Of a stretch of 49,339 bases of DNA, positions 1-9,060 are shown piece by piece. The notes under the pieces are model-generated. The model was given only the letters and a program-made list of their open reading frames with translations, did not search any database and was not told where the DNA came from. The stretch is taken from assembly GCA_013791935.1 (NCBI GenBank), contig VMSV01000214.1, positions 1 to 49,339 of the forward strand, written 5' to 3'. How positions within the stretch are numbered: the first letter of the stretch is position 1; each line of letters begins with the position of its first letter. Source of the DNA: Desulfobacteraceae bacterium (GTDB taxonomy: Bacteria; Desulfobacterota; Desulfobacteria; Desulfobacterales; UBA5616). Position numbers and translations under genes: made by a program.

Positions 1-314
1 AAAAATTTGATAATCCAGGATCCGGCATTCTGGCGCAAGGTTTGTAACATAAATCATTCCTTCTTGGTGAAATGGGTTTTGTATGATTGGTTTCGGCCCA
101 AACCTTTTGGATGAAGGCTTTTGGGCTGGACGCATGAATGATAATTACGAAAAAGGCTCGTCATCATATTTTTTGCCTGTAAATTTGTCAATAAATACCA
201 TGCCCCGAGACAGGTTCCCCGCATTTGGTTTTTAAAGGGGGCGAAGGGGACAGAAAAACCATAGATTCCCACCAGCCTTTTAACCGTATTCCATGCACTT
301 ATGGAAAATCCCTG
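1..314. other. intergenic, no supported gene
   Basis: I see no credible gene here. The only longer open frame (54-272, minus) lacks a ribosome-binding site and resembles no protein I know. The stretch lies just downstream of the minus-strand MFS gene, so it holds that gene's 3' flank. Confidence 0.5.
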
Positions 315-1595
315 TCAGAAACCCTCTTCCGGGCGGACCTTTTTCAGCAGAAATCCCCCGAGGATAAACAACAGAAGAATGGACAGGATACCGTAGCGGG
401 AGTCCCCCGTAAACCGGCTAATGATGGCCATGAGAAAGGGACCGGTGATGGCAGCGAATTTTCCGAAGATGTTGTAAAATCCAAAGAACTCCGCGGAGCG
501 CTCCGGGGGAATCAACCGTCCGAAATAGGACCGGCTCAAGGCCTGAATTCCTCCCTGGGAGGAGGCCACTAAAAAAGCCAGACCCCAGAAAAGAAGGGTT
601 TTTGCTTTCAGGGAAGACAAAAAAGGTAGCACAAACGCCAGAAGGGTGATGAGGCCGTAGACCCAGATACCCGCATGGATCATATTTTTTGCCCCGAACC
701 TTTGGGAAAGCTTTCCAAACAACAAGGCCATGGGAAAGGCCACGATCTGAATCATGAGGATGGCTGCCAGAAGCATGTTGACGCCCAGACCGATATCCCG
801 GCCATAGGCCGTGGCCATGGTGATGATGGTGTCCACCCCGTCGATATAGAAAAAATAGGCCAGCAGGAAGAGAAAGGCCTGGCGGTATTTTCGGATGTCC
901 GCAAAGGTTCGGACAAGGCGCCTGAAACTCTCCCCGAGGAGATGCCCGGCCTTGGGAATGAAATGCACCTGATGGACGTTTTTCAACATGGGAATGGAAA
1001 AAACAGCCCACCACACGGCCACGATCACAAACCCCAGACGCATGGGCCCCAATGCCATGCCCACACCTTTCTCCCCGGATGATCCCCAGACCAGAAGACC
1101 GATCACGGCCAGAAAGGGAATGACGCTTCCGATGTATCCCCAACCGTAGCCCAGGGCTGAAACCCAGTCCATGCGCTCTTTGGTGGTGATATCCGTGATA
1201 AACGAATCGTAAAATATATTTGCCCCGGCAAAGCCCACGCGGGCGAAGACGAACAGCACCAGGCAAATCAGCCAGCTTCCCGGGGAAACCGTGGTGAGGG
1301 ACAAGGTGAAAAACACCCCCAGACCGATGAAAAAACCCCAGAACCTCTTCTTGAAATTTCGATAGTCCGCAAGGGTTCCCAGAATGGGGGCAAGAATGGC
1401 TAAAATCAGGGAGGCTGCGGAATTGGCAAACCCCCAATTGGCCGTGGACACTGCGCTGGATACTCCTTGGGATGCCACATCCTTGAAAAAAATCGGCATG
1501 ACCGTGGTGATGATCACCAGAACAAAGGCCGAATTGGCCACATCATAGAGAATCCAGCTTCGTTCACCCGGGGTGAGTTTGGATTGGTTTTTCAC
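315..1595 (-). CDS. UMF1-family MFS transporter
   Basis: Inner-membrane transporter of 426 residues with about 12 hydrophobic segments. The N-terminus carries the signature SWILYDVANSAF, typical of the UMF1/Atg22-like branch of the major facilitator superfamily, and the sequence LGTLADY fits the conserved loop after TM2. The substrate of bacterial UMF1 proteins is generally unknown. Translation probably starts at a GTG at 1593-1595, preceded by AAGGAA about 8 bases upstream. Full length, no frame damage. It is divergent from the AEC carrier at 1725, so the 129-bp gap should contain both promoters. Family assignment is firm; function beyond transport is not. Confidence 0.88.
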   Translation of the reverse strand: MKNQSKLTPGERSWILYDVANSAFVLVIITTVMPIFFKDVASQGVSSAVSTANWGFANSAASLILAILAPILGTLADYRNFKKRFWGFFIGLGVFFTLSLTTVSPGSWLICLVLFVFARVGFAGANIFYDSFITDITTKERMDWVSALGYGWGYIGSVIPFLAVIGLLVWGSSGEKGVGMALGPMRLGFVIVAVWWAVFSIPMLKNVHQVHFIPKAGHLLGESFRRLVRTFADIRKYRQAFLFLLAYFFYIDGVDTIITMATAYGRDIGLGVNMLLAAILMIQIVAFPMALLFGKLSQRFGAKNMIHAGIWVYGLITLLAFVLPFLSSLKAKTLLFWGLAFLVASSQGGIQALSRSYFGRLIPPERSAEFFGFYNIFGKFAAITGPFLMAIISRFTGDSRYGILSILLLFILGGFLLKKVRPEEGF

Positions 1596-1724
1596 GGGAG
1601 CAATTCCTTTTCAAGGCCGCAAGGGAAATTTCCGGTTCGGTTTTTTTCGTGATGAAAAACAGAAAGAACTTGTTTCCTATAACAAAGCCGGGGTAGTTTA
1701 GCAATCCTGTGAAGGAGGGAGATC

Positions 1725-2723
1725 ATGCCTGAAAGCTTTGTTTTGACGTTCGGAACCACCTTTTTGTCCATGTTGAAAATTCTTTTCATCATCCTGATTG
1801 CAGGCGGGTGTGTCCGAAAAAATATCATCACCCGGGACCACTTGGCCGGGCTTTCCACTGCCACCGTGGATGTCTTCCTTCCCTGCCTGATTTTCACCAA
1901 TATTCTGTACGGCCTACACCCGAATGAATTCCAAATCTGGTGGGTGCTTCCCATTGCAGCAGTGGTTATGACCGTGGTGGGGTTTGCCATGACGGCCCTG
2001 TTTTTCTTTCGAGAACTTCCGGAAAAGATGAATATGCTGCCCATCGGGTTTATCCACAACTCCGGTTACCTGGTGCTGCCCATCGGTGCGGTTTTATTCA
2101 AGGATCAGTTTGAGCTGTTTTCCGTGTATGTTTTTCTCTTTATTCTGGGCCAGAACCCCATCATGTGGAGCGTGGGCAAATACCTGACCACCGCCGAACC
2201 CTCAGAAAAGGGAAGTTGGAAAGACCTGGTCACCCCCCCATTGATCTCCATCCTTCTCGCCCTGGTCATCATTTTTACCGGGGTTCGGGATTTAATTGCC
2301 GTACCTGAAGCCGAAATGGATTTTCTCCTGAAGCTGATCAACGGGCTTCTGGATGCCATGAAACTTCTGGGGGAGGCCACGGTTCCCCTTGCCCTTTTTG
2401 TTCTGGGAGGAATGCTCGGGGGGATCTCTTTTAAAATCCGCCCCTATATCTGGGACGCGGTCCGGGTGATGACGGTGAAACTGGTTTTGATTCCCCTGGT
2501 TACGATTCTTACCCTGAGTTATTTAAAGGTGGTCGAATCCTATTCCCTCATGGCGGTCTTCCTGGTCATCCAGGGAGCCGCAGCGCCGGCCGCCGCCATA
2601 ATGCTCCAGATCAAGCGCTATGGCGGAGATGAACAGAAAGTGGGCTCGATTCTTCTGGTGAGCTACGGCTTCTGCATGATCACTCTGCCCATCTGGGTGG
2701 CGGTGTGGGAAGGGATGAAATAA
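1725..2723 (+). CDS. AEC (auxin efflux carrier) family transporter
   Basis: A 332-residue polytopic inner-membrane protein of the AEC/BART superfamily, with about ten hydrophobic segments. Characterised bacterial relatives move malonate, malate or other carboxylates. The N-terminal helix region with VDVFLPCLIFTNI and the C-terminal QGAAAPAAAIMLQ segment (an Ala-rich, Pro-containing helix) are typical. A strong Shine-Dalgarno GAAGGAGGGAG lies 6-8 bases before the ATG. It stands alone between the divergent MFS gene and the hypothetical membrane gene at 2855. A carboxylate substrate would suit the acid-degrading context, but that is inference. Confidence 0.88.
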   Translation: MPESFVLTFGTTFLSMLKILFIILIAGGCVRKNIITRDHLAGLSTATVDVFLPCLIFTNILYGLHPNEFQIWWVLPIAAVVMTVVGFAMTALFFFRELPEKMNMLPIGFIHNSGYLVLPIGAVLFKDQFELFSVYVFLFILGQNPIMWSVGKYLTTAEPSEKGSWKDLVTPPLISILLALVIIFTGVRDLIAVPEAEMDFLLKLINGLLDAMKLLGEATVPLALFVLGGMLGGISFKIRPYIWDAVRVMTVKLVLIPLVTILTLSYLKVVESYSLMAVFLVIQGAAAPAAAIMLQIKRYGGDEQKVGSILLVSYGFCMITLPIWVAVWEGMK

Positions 2724-2854
2724 AGGGAGTCATATTAAATTTTATCCCGATGGCCAGTATAATCTTGTGCTTGTGTTTTTCTAAAATTGGAATATACAGT
2801 TTCATGGGTATTTCCTTTCCGAAGCATTAGCCTGTATCGTATTTGGAGTATGTC

Positions 2855-3847
2855 ATGACTGAAAAACCCCTTTCTCTGTCCTGGGAAATAAGCTTCCCTC
2901 TTTTAACCAATTCGAACATTGTGAAAGCCTGGCTGAAGGCCATGGCCGTTACCTATCTGATGTGCATGCTCATTCTGGCTCCGGTGTTTATAGGCACCGA
3001 CCAGGCAGATGGACTGCCGGTGATCGCATTCTGGTTTGCCGGCATTATTCTTGGGATCACCGGTTTCGGGTTTTTGATTATGCTGGTGATTTTTGGAAAC
3101 CGTTCCCGGGCAAAGTTTACCGTAACGGAACAAGGCATTTTCTATGAGTGTCTGGATAAAAAAGCAAAAACCCTTTCCCGCATGGCAGTCGCAGCCGGTA
3201 TTCTTGCAGGAAGCGCAGGAACGGCCGGCGCGGGATTGCTCAGTATTTCCAATGAAAAGATAAGCATGAAATGGTCCGGAGCCTTCAAGGCCGTTTTCGA
3301 TGAAAGAAATCATACCATCCGGTTGAGAAATCAATACAGGGATATTCTGCAGGTTTATTGCACGTCTGAAAATTATGAAAAGGTAAAAGAAATCGTTGAA
3401 ACCAATATCTCCCGGGGGGGAACATCAGAACGTCTTTCCAAAAGTTCCTCGCCCCTGCCAAGGGCTATTTTTTCTACGGTTCTGGTGCTTTTAGCCTGTC
3501 TGCCCTTGTACGCCCTCAATGATCTCACCCACCTGGATATCATGGTTCCCCTTCTGATCATGACTTTCAGTCTGGCCATGGTGTGGATGATCCCTTTGTT
3601 CGCCTGGGTGGTTCTACCCCTGGAGGGCTATATCATCATCCACACGGTTATTGTTCTAAGCCGGTTTCGGGAATTTAAACTGATCAATACTTATACCTAT
3701 CGGAACTATGAAGTTTTGAATTCAGGGGACTGGATCATCATCCTCTCGGGTCTTCTGGGAATGGCCTATCTTGGATGGATATCTGTAAAATCCTTGAAGG
3801 GGAAGTTTGTGCCGGTCCTCATGAGAGATTATGAAGGAATGCAGTAA
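2855..3847 (+). CDS. hypothetical polytopic membrane protein
   Basis: About 330 residues, not recognised. The start chosen is the ATG at 2855, because TTGGAG at 2843-2848 then serves as ribosome-binding site; an in-frame TTG at 2843 would consume it. Two hydrophobic segments lie near residues 30-50 and 60-90, then a soluble stretch with a glycine/alanine-rich segment (about 110-130), then three to four helices in the C-terminal third. The soluble part (FTVTEQGIFYE ... ISMKWSGAFKAVFDE) resembles PH-like or YcxB-like domains of membrane proteins, which is only a suggestion. It is followed after 27 bases by the DUF3592-like gene and probably forms an operon with the next two. Confidence 0.65.
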   Translation: MTEKPLSLSWEISFPLLTNSNIVKAWLKAMAVTYLMCMLILAPVFIGTDQADGLPVIAFWFAGIILGITGFGFLIMLVIFGNRSRAKFTVTEQGIFYECLDKKAKTLSRMAVAAGILAGSAGTAGAGLLSISNEKISMKWSGAFKAVFDERNHTIRLRNQYRDILQVYCTSENYEKVKEIVETNISRGGTSERLSKSSSPLPRAIFSTVLVLLACLPLYALNDLTHLDIMVPLLIMTFSLAMVWMIPLFAWVVLPLEGYIIIHTVIVLSRFREFKLINTYTYRNYEVLNSGDWIIILSGLLGMAYLGWISVKSLKGKFVPVLMRDYEGMQ

Positions 3848-3874
3848 CCCTTTTTTGAAAGAATTCCTGAAACA

Positions 3875-4291
3875 ATGAAAAAACTGGCCGTAACCATTTT
3901 TCTGATGGTGTTGGGTTTTATTTTGGCAGGTTACGCCATCCTTGCGCCCATGCTAAAAATAATCGGAACGCGAACCACCGGTTTCGTTACAGATGTGCGC
4001 CGTCAGGGGGGCGAACGCAATGAAATGACACGAAACCAGTACAATTATGGAGTGGGGTTCTATTTTATACTTCCCAATGGAAAAAGAATTGAAGGCGGCG
4101 CCACAGTCGTCGGATCTTCCTACAGCGCGGGTGTCCCGAAAGGTCCCGTTTCGATCCTGTATCTCAAATCATTCCCCAGAATTCATATCCTTGAAGAGTT
4201 TGCCCGGTTTTCGATAGGGAATGTGATCCTCATTGGAACAGGGCTTCTGTTAATCTATTTTTCACTGAAAGGCGATAAAACGAGAAAATGA
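3875..4291 (+). CDS. DUF3592-like small membrane protein
   Basis: A 138-residue protein with one hydrophobic segment at each end (about residues 5-30 and 112-130) and a beta-rich domain between them. The middle has the pattern TGFVTDVRRQGG ... YFILPNGKRIEG ... GPVSILYLKSFP. This matches DUF3592-type proteins, which have an extracytoplasmic beta domain between two helices; no function is known. The stop overlaps the next gene's first possible start (ATGA at 4288), indicating translational coupling. Family assignment is by pattern memory. Confidence 0.65.
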   Translation: MKKLAVTIFLMVLGFILAGYAILAPMLKIIGTRTTGFVTDVRRQGGERNEMTRNQYNYGVGFYFILPNGKRIEGGATVVGSSYSAGVPKGPVSILYLKSFPRIHILEEFARFSIGNVILIGTGLLLIYFSLKGDKTRK

Positions 4292-6213
4292 CAAAATATA
4301 ACTTTCGTTCGGATGGGGTAACCATGCAAAGTCCATTTCTTAAAACTTGTATAAAATTATGGGCGTTCATTCTTATTTCTCTTTTTTCCGTATGTTTTCC
4401 GGCAGGTGCTCAAGTACCTCTGGATCCAACTATGCAATCGTATGTGGACGAAGCAAAGCAGGAATTAAGCAAAGCCATTTCCGATGAAGGCCTTTCTGAC
4501 ACCCAGCGTGTAAAAATGGTTGAACGAAGTGCCAAAACGCTCAAAGAATACGGTCAGTCCGGGGCTTTCCCGGGTAAAGAAATTCCGTTAAAAGCCAATC
4601 GTGAAAAAAACTATCGAAGGGTTCAGGCAGAGGTAATATATGCGAATGATTTAAGAGCGATTTTACATAATATGCTAATGAGCCAACAGCTGTCGATGAT
4701 CAACGCCATGCAGATAGAGGTTGTGGAGGACCAAATCAAACTGATGATACCCGGCGAAGGTGTTTTTGAATTATCCAAAGACCTGGTGGGGACTGTTTTC
4801 AACTGGGACATCAAAGAGGGGTTCAGTGGAGGAAAACAGAGCGATGCAAAAGAACTTGTTCAAAAGTTCAGGGATCTCGCAACCACCAAGGAATTTGTTA
4901 AGGATGTGGAAAAGCTCTATACCCTGCAAAGGGAATTGTTGCTTAAGCGTTATCAGGAATTGAAAAAGACCGAAGATCTTCAGGCGCAACTTGGAAAAAC
5001 CTACCGGAATGCCGCCAACTCGGCCTCTGTTTTAAAAGATTTCCAGAAAGCGGGTGGTGATTCTGAACCCAACCCCGTGTCTTCCGGTTCAAACTCAGGG
5101 GGAGGGAGCCATTTCAAGGCCAGTCTTCCCGGAGATTGGATGGTTGATCAGGATAAACCTGGCCAATGGATCGCAAGCTCAAAACGGGAAATCATCGCAA
5201 AATCAGCGAATTGCCCCGCAAGTAATTTGAATGTCAAGGTAACGGCGACTTTCGGTTCATCGGCGGGCTCCCTATCCTCCGGGGATGTTGACAAGGAACT
5301 CAGGGGTTGGATGGCGGGAAGCGGGTGGTATCCTGAAGAAGCTTCGATTGAGTCTTTGTCCATTCCTGGCTTTACAGGCAGATTGCTTTCTACAACCTTG
5401 AAATACAAAGATGGGTATGGGGGGGCTATGTCAGGCTATAAACCCGGAACAGCACATATCCATGGCTATGCGATCCTTGGGGAAAATGGCGGTTCAAGGA
5501 CCATAAAGGTCAGTTACAGCGTTTTCGCGGCCTGTTGCTGGGACAACAAGGCTGCCGATACATCGAAAACAGCGGCCCAATCCGGAAAAAATGAAGCCCT
5601 GCAAGTCCTTCGGAGCCTTGGCCTTTCAGGCACAAAATCAACCGGAAACGGAAATAGTGGCGGCATGACTTCCCAGGAAAATATTGTCCCGCCCGCCAAA
5701 AGTTCAGCCTATGCCGATCCAAAGAATCTGACGGACAGTAATCTCCGGGAAGAGCTGCTGCGTGAGCTCATAAAAAAGGCTTCCACCCCTGAGGAAGCAA
5801 AATATTGGACGGAGAGAGAAAAAGAAATCAAAAAGAAGCCAGCACAACCACAGCCCAAGCCTCAGCCCCAGACACAGCCCCAGCCCGAGAAAAATAAACC
5901 TGCAATCGCCGTAAAAGGAATATCGGTGAATGAGCTTGTTGGCGACTGGGATTTTGTGGCAAACGGCTTTGCTGCAAAAATGGAAATTCGCTCTACCGGC
6001 TCAGCATTGGAGGGAAGAATATTTTTTAATGTTTTTCGCAAATGGGAGCCATTGGAGGCTCTTGCTTTTGACGCATCCACCGGGAAATTTACATTCTTCA
6101 GACCCAATGGTAAACAGCAGTTTGAGGGTACCCTGGTTGGGTCAACATTAACAGGGACCTACAATAAGACATCCACATGGACGGCAAAGAAGAGCGGGAC
6201 CGTCTCCAAATAA
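4288..6213 (+). CDS. secreted multidomain protein, unknown function
   Basis: 641 residues from the ATG at 4288, which overlaps the upstream stop as ATGA. An alternative ATG at 4324 would place a textbook signal peptide at the N-terminus (basic, then WAFILISLFSVCF, cleavage after AGA-Q), so export is likely either way. Mature protein: helical charged region (about 45-240), Ser/Gly linker, a beta-rich domain (about 270-440), a helical segment, a Pro/Gln-rich linker near 517-536, and a C-terminal lipocalin-like domain (about 545-635, starting LVGDWDFVANGF). The C-terminal part resembles small beta-barrel domains that judge lipid or detergent-like ligands, but I do not recognise the whole protein. 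It is last in the unit with the two membrane proteins upstream, so a shared cell-envelope role is plausible. Confidence 0.6.
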   Translation: MTKYNFRSDGVTMQSPFLKTCIKLWAFILISLFSVCFPAGAQVPLDPTMQSYVDEAKQELSKAISDEGLSDTQRVKMVERSAKTLKEYGQSGAFPGKEIPLKANREKNYRRVQAEVIYANDLRAILHNMLMSQQLSMINAMQIEVVEDQIKLMIPGEGVFELSKDLVGTVFNWDIKEGFSGGKQSDAKELVQKFRDLATTKEFVKDVEKLYTLQRELLLKRYQELKKTEDLQAQLGKTYRNAANSASVLKDFQKAGGDSEPNPVSSGSNSGGGSHFKASLPGDWMVDQDKPGQWIASSKREIIAKSANCPASNLNVKVTATFGSSAGSLSSGDVDKELRGWMAGSGWYPEEASIESLSIPGFTGRLLSTTLKYKDGYGGAMSGYKPGTAHIHGYAILGENGGSRTIKVSYSVFAACCWDNKAADTSKTAAQSGKNEALQVLRSLGLSGTKSTGNGNSGGMTSQENIVPPAKSSAYADPKNLTDSNLREELLRELIKKASTPEEAKYWTEREKEIKKKPAQPQPKPQPQTQPQPEKNKPAIAVKGISVNELVGDWDFVANGFAAKMEIRSTGSALEGRIFFNVFRKWEPLEALAFDASTGKFTFFRPNGKQQFEGTLVGSTLTGTYNKTSTWTAKKSGTVSK

Positions 6214-6238
6214 TTTGTTCCATAAAAGTCCCCCACCA

Positions 6239-6308
6239 CGTCCCCCGGCGAAGGCCTGGATCCGGAATTTATTGAATATACTGGATTCCGGCCTTCGCCG
6301 GAATGACG
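6239..6308. repeat. palindromic intergenic repeat (GGATTCCGGCC type)
   Basis: Two inverted half-units flank an AT-rich core of about 15 bases. The right unit folds as TTCCGGC-CTTC-GCCGGAA (7-bp perfect stem, 6287-6304 region) and ends in ATGACG. The left unit is a degenerate inverse of it (CCGGCGAAGGCC). Repeats of this kind are scattered between genes in many Proteobacteria and Desulfobacterota. It sits between the converging ends of the secreted-protein gene and the DUF486 gene and could act as a bidirectional 3'-end structure, though neither side has a clear T-run. Confidence 0.7.
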
Positions 6309-6358
6309 AAAAAAGATATTTTTCGTTCCATAGTCTAACGATTCCCGGGGTGCCTGTT

Positions 6359-6709
6359 TTATACAAACCTGCTCCGGAAAATAAAATAGACTGTACCAAC
6401 AAGGCAAAACCCGGCCCACAGATAATCAAGCTTCAACGGTTCCTTTAAATAAAACAATGAAAACGGGACAAACACACTCAATGTGATCACCTCTTGGATT
6501 ATTTTTAATTGTCCGATGGATATCACTGTGTAGCCAATTCTGTTAGCTGGAACTTGTAACAAGTATTCAAATAAAGCTATGCCCCAACTAGCAAGCGCTG
6601 CAATAACCCAAAATTTATCATTTAACTCTTTGAGATGTGCATACCATGCAAATGTCATAAAAACATTACTGAAAATCAGAAGAATTATTGTTGATAATAC
6701 GGGGTTCAA
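6359..6709 (-). CDS. DUF486 / DMT-like small membrane protein
   Basis: A 116-residue protein with four hydrophobic helices and the pattern FMTFAWYAHLK and ALFEYLLQVPANRIGY, characteristic of DUF486 proteins, a short branch related to the drug/metabolite transporter superfamily. Length is normal for the family (about 110-120). Function is unknown. It lies downstream of the GNAT gene and is separated from it by an imperfect GC-rich palindrome. Such small stand-alone genes are common in accessory DNA. Confidence 0.85.
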   Translation of the reverse strand: MNPVLSTIILLIFSNVFMTFAWYAHLKELNDKFWVIAALASWGIALFEYLLQVPANRIGYTVISIGQLKIIQEVITLSVFVPFSLFYLKEPLKLDYLWAGFCLVGTVYFIFRSRFV

Positions 6710-6720
6710 TGATTAATTCC

Positions 6721-6819
6721 TTCCATTGCCTTGCGCCGCTGCCAGCAGTGAGCGAAACGAAGTGCAGCGAGTCCGGACCGTGCCTTTTTCCTGGCGAGGC
6801 AGAGCGGCTTTGTTATGCA
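6721..6819 (-). repeat. imperfect GC-rich palindrome, attC-like
   Basis: On the minus strand the GNAT stop codon lies inside GCATAACAAAG, followed by GCCGCTCTGCC; about 55 bases later comes GGCAGCGGC, which pairs with it leaving one unpaired base. That geometry, a stop codon in a TAAC box and an extrahelical base in the stem, recalls integron attC sites. The distal box reads GCAAGGC instead of the required GTTRRRY, so if this was an attC site it is decayed. No integrase gene is in the window. Confidence 0.3.
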
Positions 6820-7256
6820 CCTGAATAGCATAATGCCCGATTATCAATTTCCTCATCACCAAACCGGAACGCATACCTGCCTACATCTCGAAAACCATAC
6901 TTCTTATAGAACTCAATCGACTTGTTGTGTACCCAGGTATGAAGCCAGAATTTTTCTCCGTATCGCCTTCTCACTTCAGACAACAGGCTTTTTCCTATCC
7001 CTTTTCCTTGAAAAGGGGTGTGGACATATAGCTTGTCAATCTCAAACCCATTTTGACCACTTTCATAAATTGATTCCATGTTTACAAGCACATACCCTCT
7101 GATATAAATATCTTCGGCACTGACCAACAACCTGTATTTAGAATCGTTAAGCAGCTGATTGAAATTTTGCTCTGTAAAGGTTGATATGGCATATTTTGAA
7201 AATGGTGTTTGAATGCCATCCAGCGCATAGGTGTTAAACCATACTTCCAAGGACAA
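6813..7256 (-). CDS. GNAT-family N-acetyltransferase
   Basis: 147 residues. The acetyl-CoA-binding core is visible as IDKLYVHTPFQGKGIGKSLL (motif A with the Q/RxxGxG/A loop, about residues 78-97), followed by IEFYKKYGFRDVG, the usual C-terminal motif B. The substrate cannot be told from sequence. The start is probably a TTG at 7254-7256, since no ATG with a ribosome-binding site fits better; an internal start is possible. The stop codon is embedded in the palindrome at 6721-6819. It belongs to the minus-strand accessory patch. Confidence 0.82.
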   Translation of the reverse strand: MSLEVWFNTYALDGIQTPFSKYAISTFTEQNFNQLLNDSKYRLLVSAEDIYIRGYVLVNMESIYESGQNGFEIDKLYVHTPFQGKGIGKSLLSEVRRRYGEKFWLHTWVHNKSIEFYKKYGFRDVGRYAFRFGDEEIDNRALCYSGA

Positions 7257-7327
7257 CCCCGCGATTTTGTTTTGTTAGCGCTTTGTTTTAAAATCCGGGG
7301 GAGTATAGTGAAAAGCGTTGGCACTAT

Positions 7328-7996
7328 TTAAACATCCGGCTTCGGAATCTTGCCGGATGCCATACGAACACCCAACTCAAAGGCGCGTTTGCCGTCCTCC
7401 GGGAAGACCTCGGCATGTCGCCTGTATTTTTCCTCTTTGTTAAACATTTCCGCCTCAAACTTGTCATAGTCGCTGTACTGAAGGGTATCTGTGGACAATA
7501 ACACCTCGCATGCGCCGAAATGCATCCCAAGCATTCTTTTTGTTATACCGAAAATCTTGTCATAGCCCATCTTTTCGAGCATTTCTTCGGGTGCATTCAT
7601 TGTGTAAATCATAGCCGTATTAATTCGTTTTGGAAAAAGAGATTGCCTGTTTTTGGCATATTTATGGTAAGGGTAGCAAAGTCGCTCCAAAAAAGCCCTT
7701 GTGGCGGCCGATTCCGAGCCGTAATAAACAGGGGTGCCAATAATTAAAGCATCGGCCTCCTTGATACGGTTCAGTACCGCACTCAAATCGTCCTGAACTG
7801 TGCAAATCCCGTCTTTCTTCCGGCTAAGTCTCTTGCAGGAAAAACAGCTAATGCAGCCGGAAAAACTCAAGTCGTAAAGTTGGACCAGTTCGGTCTCGGC
7901 CCCTGCTGACATAGCGCCTTGAAGGGCGTTATCCAGCAGGGAGACGGTATTCCAATTCTTTTTTCGCGGACTGCCGTTAAAGGCCATTACCTTCAC
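7328..7996 (-). CDS. flavodoxin-fold NADPH-dependent FMN reductase family protein
   Basis: About 222 residues from a GTG at 7996, chosen because AGGGAGGAG lies 8 bases upstream; the in-frame ATG at 8020 would sit 5' of that site. The N-terminus VMAFNGSPRKKNWNT is the phosphate-binding loop of the flavodoxin-like fold, and DALIIGTPVYYGSESAATRA is the second FMN-binding loop. Between them is a Cys cluster GCISCFSCKRLSRKKDGIC, typical of the iron-sulfur flavoprotein (Isf)-like branch, in which the Cys residues bind a 4Fe-4S cluster. A likely role is electron transfer or quinone reduction in an anaerobe, which is inference. Confidence 0.85.
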   Translation of the reverse strand: MKVMAFNGSPRKKNWNTVSLLDNALQGAMSAGAETELVQLYDLSFSGCISCFSCKRLSRKKDGICTVQDDLSAVLNRIKEADALIIGTPVYYGSESAATRAFLERLCYPYHKYAKNRQSLFPKRINTAMIYTMNAPEEMLEKMGYDKIFGITKRMLGMHFGACEVLLSTDTLQYSDYDKFEAEMFNKEEKYRRHAEVFPEDGKRAFELGVRMASGKIPKPDV

Positions 7997-8146
7997 AACA
8001 AATCTCCTCCCTGTAATCATACAAACACGAGGTTAATCCTTTTGGACTGTGACAAGATCCCCTTTGTTGGTTTTGTGCTAACCTGGTTTCAACGGGTGCC
8101 CACTTTTTGCGCTCACCTGAATGCCCTTTTGCTATCCCTCCACGAA

Positions 8147-8518
8147 CTACAAAGTCTGGGTTGCAGAGGTGATGGTTACGGCCAATACTGCCCGCGCCCA
8201 TGAGAATCTTGCCTTCGTGGTCTCAAAATCCGGACCAGAGGTTATAAATGCGGCTGTGCCCTTGATCAGGAAGCCCGTGCCAGGACCATTTTTTCCTGCC
8301 ACCTTGCTACTGCCCACTGTAACCAAAACATTCTTGTTTGTGGCAATGTTGGCTTCCGTGCGATTCATGTAACCCGCTGGTATCAGCAACCGCTCATCGT
8401 CTGTGATTCGTACGTAGCTGTTCCAGGTGTTAACCAAGTGCGGGCCATCTTGACCCAGGGTAGCAATAGCGACCACCCCATCCTTCTTCAGCACTTCACG
8501 CATTTTGTCCGGTATCAT
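8147..8518 (-). CDS. pyridoxamine 5'-phosphate oxidase-fold protein
   Basis: 123 residues with the split-barrel FMN-binding pattern: VVAIATLGQDGPHLVNTW (first strands), DERLLIPAGYMNRTEANI, and VLVTVGSSKVAGKNGPGTGF. This is the short PPOX-fold group, which binds FMN or F420/heme; many members are uncharacterised. AGAAGGAGGCAG lies upstream of the ATG at 8518. The protein ends slightly early compared with usual members (about 130-150), so the C-terminal dimer-contact residues may be clipped. It is next to the damaged methylase fragment. Confidence 0.8.
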   Translation of the reverse strand: MIPDKMREVLKKDGVVAIATLGQDGPHLVNTWNSYVRITDDERLLIPAGYMNRTEANIATNKNVLVTVGSSKVAGKNGPGTGFLIKGTAAFITSGPDFETTKARFSWARAVLAVTITSATQTL

Positions 8519-8584
8519 CGTAACTGCCTCCTTCTGTTTAAAGGGTTATACAACATGATACATCGCAAATGTTTGACCATTTTA

Positions 8585-8952
8585 CTAGATCTCCGCTGCT
8601 TTTGCATAAGCGCCAAGATCAAGATGCTCGATTTCCTGTTTAACGATCCAGCAGGACATCGGGTTGATATCGAATGGACATCACACCCAAGATCTTTTGC
8701 TTCCAGGATCGGTGTACCACCCCCCATGAATGGATCGGCTACCCGGCAGCCGGAAAGATCGTTTGATTTGTAAAACACTTCCTGAAGCGGCTTTCCAGAG
8801 AACTCAGACAGGAGCAAGCCTCGAAACAAAGTGCCCGGACGTCTTGCAAACCATTTATGCACAGCAATCACCGGGCGATAGTTTTGCTGAATCTGCTTTT
8901 CCCGAAGTGCCAGGTCTGCGATAAACGGTATATCCAACTGCTTTTCTATCAT
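8585..8952 (-). pseudogene. DNA methylase (DUF1156-like) N-terminal fragment, frameshifted
   Basis: The reading frame from 8952 gives the N-terminus of an adenine-specific DNA methylase: IAVHKWFARRPGTLFRGLLL, then the SAM-binding motif DPFMGGGTPILEA, then LGCDV. Near 8671-8676 the frame is lost, and the expected continuation DINPMSCWIVKQEIEHLDLG appears in the next frame, running to a stop at 8585-8587. One missing T explains the shift. Intact relatives are several times longer, so the gene is both frameshifted and truncated to about 120 codons. Confidence 0.75.
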
Positions 8953-8956
8953 CTAT

Positions 8957-9060
8957 TCACCATAATTCATATTTCTTGCGGTTTAGTACCAGTTTTTCCC
9001 GCTCCCTCTCCAGCTCGTTCGGCCCTAATGTGACAAATGGATTGAATGTTTTTGCTTTGA
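8957..9060 (-). pseudogene. 3' tail of a gene formerly upstream of the methylase
   Basis: In a frame different from the deaminase, translation reads FNPFVTLGPNELERERE, continues through a basic helical stretch and stops at TGA 8957-8959, four bases before the methylase ATG. This looks like the C-terminal end of a larger charged protein (perhaps a helicase or DUF499-type partner of the methylase) cut off by the deaminase insertion. Identification of the parent protein is a guess; the open, protein-like tail is what is seen. Confidence 0.4.

Noticed and set aside
418-1437. 339-codon minus frame inside the MFS gene
   Set aside because: Shifted frame of the transporter, rich in His, Gly, Arg and Pro, without start signals.
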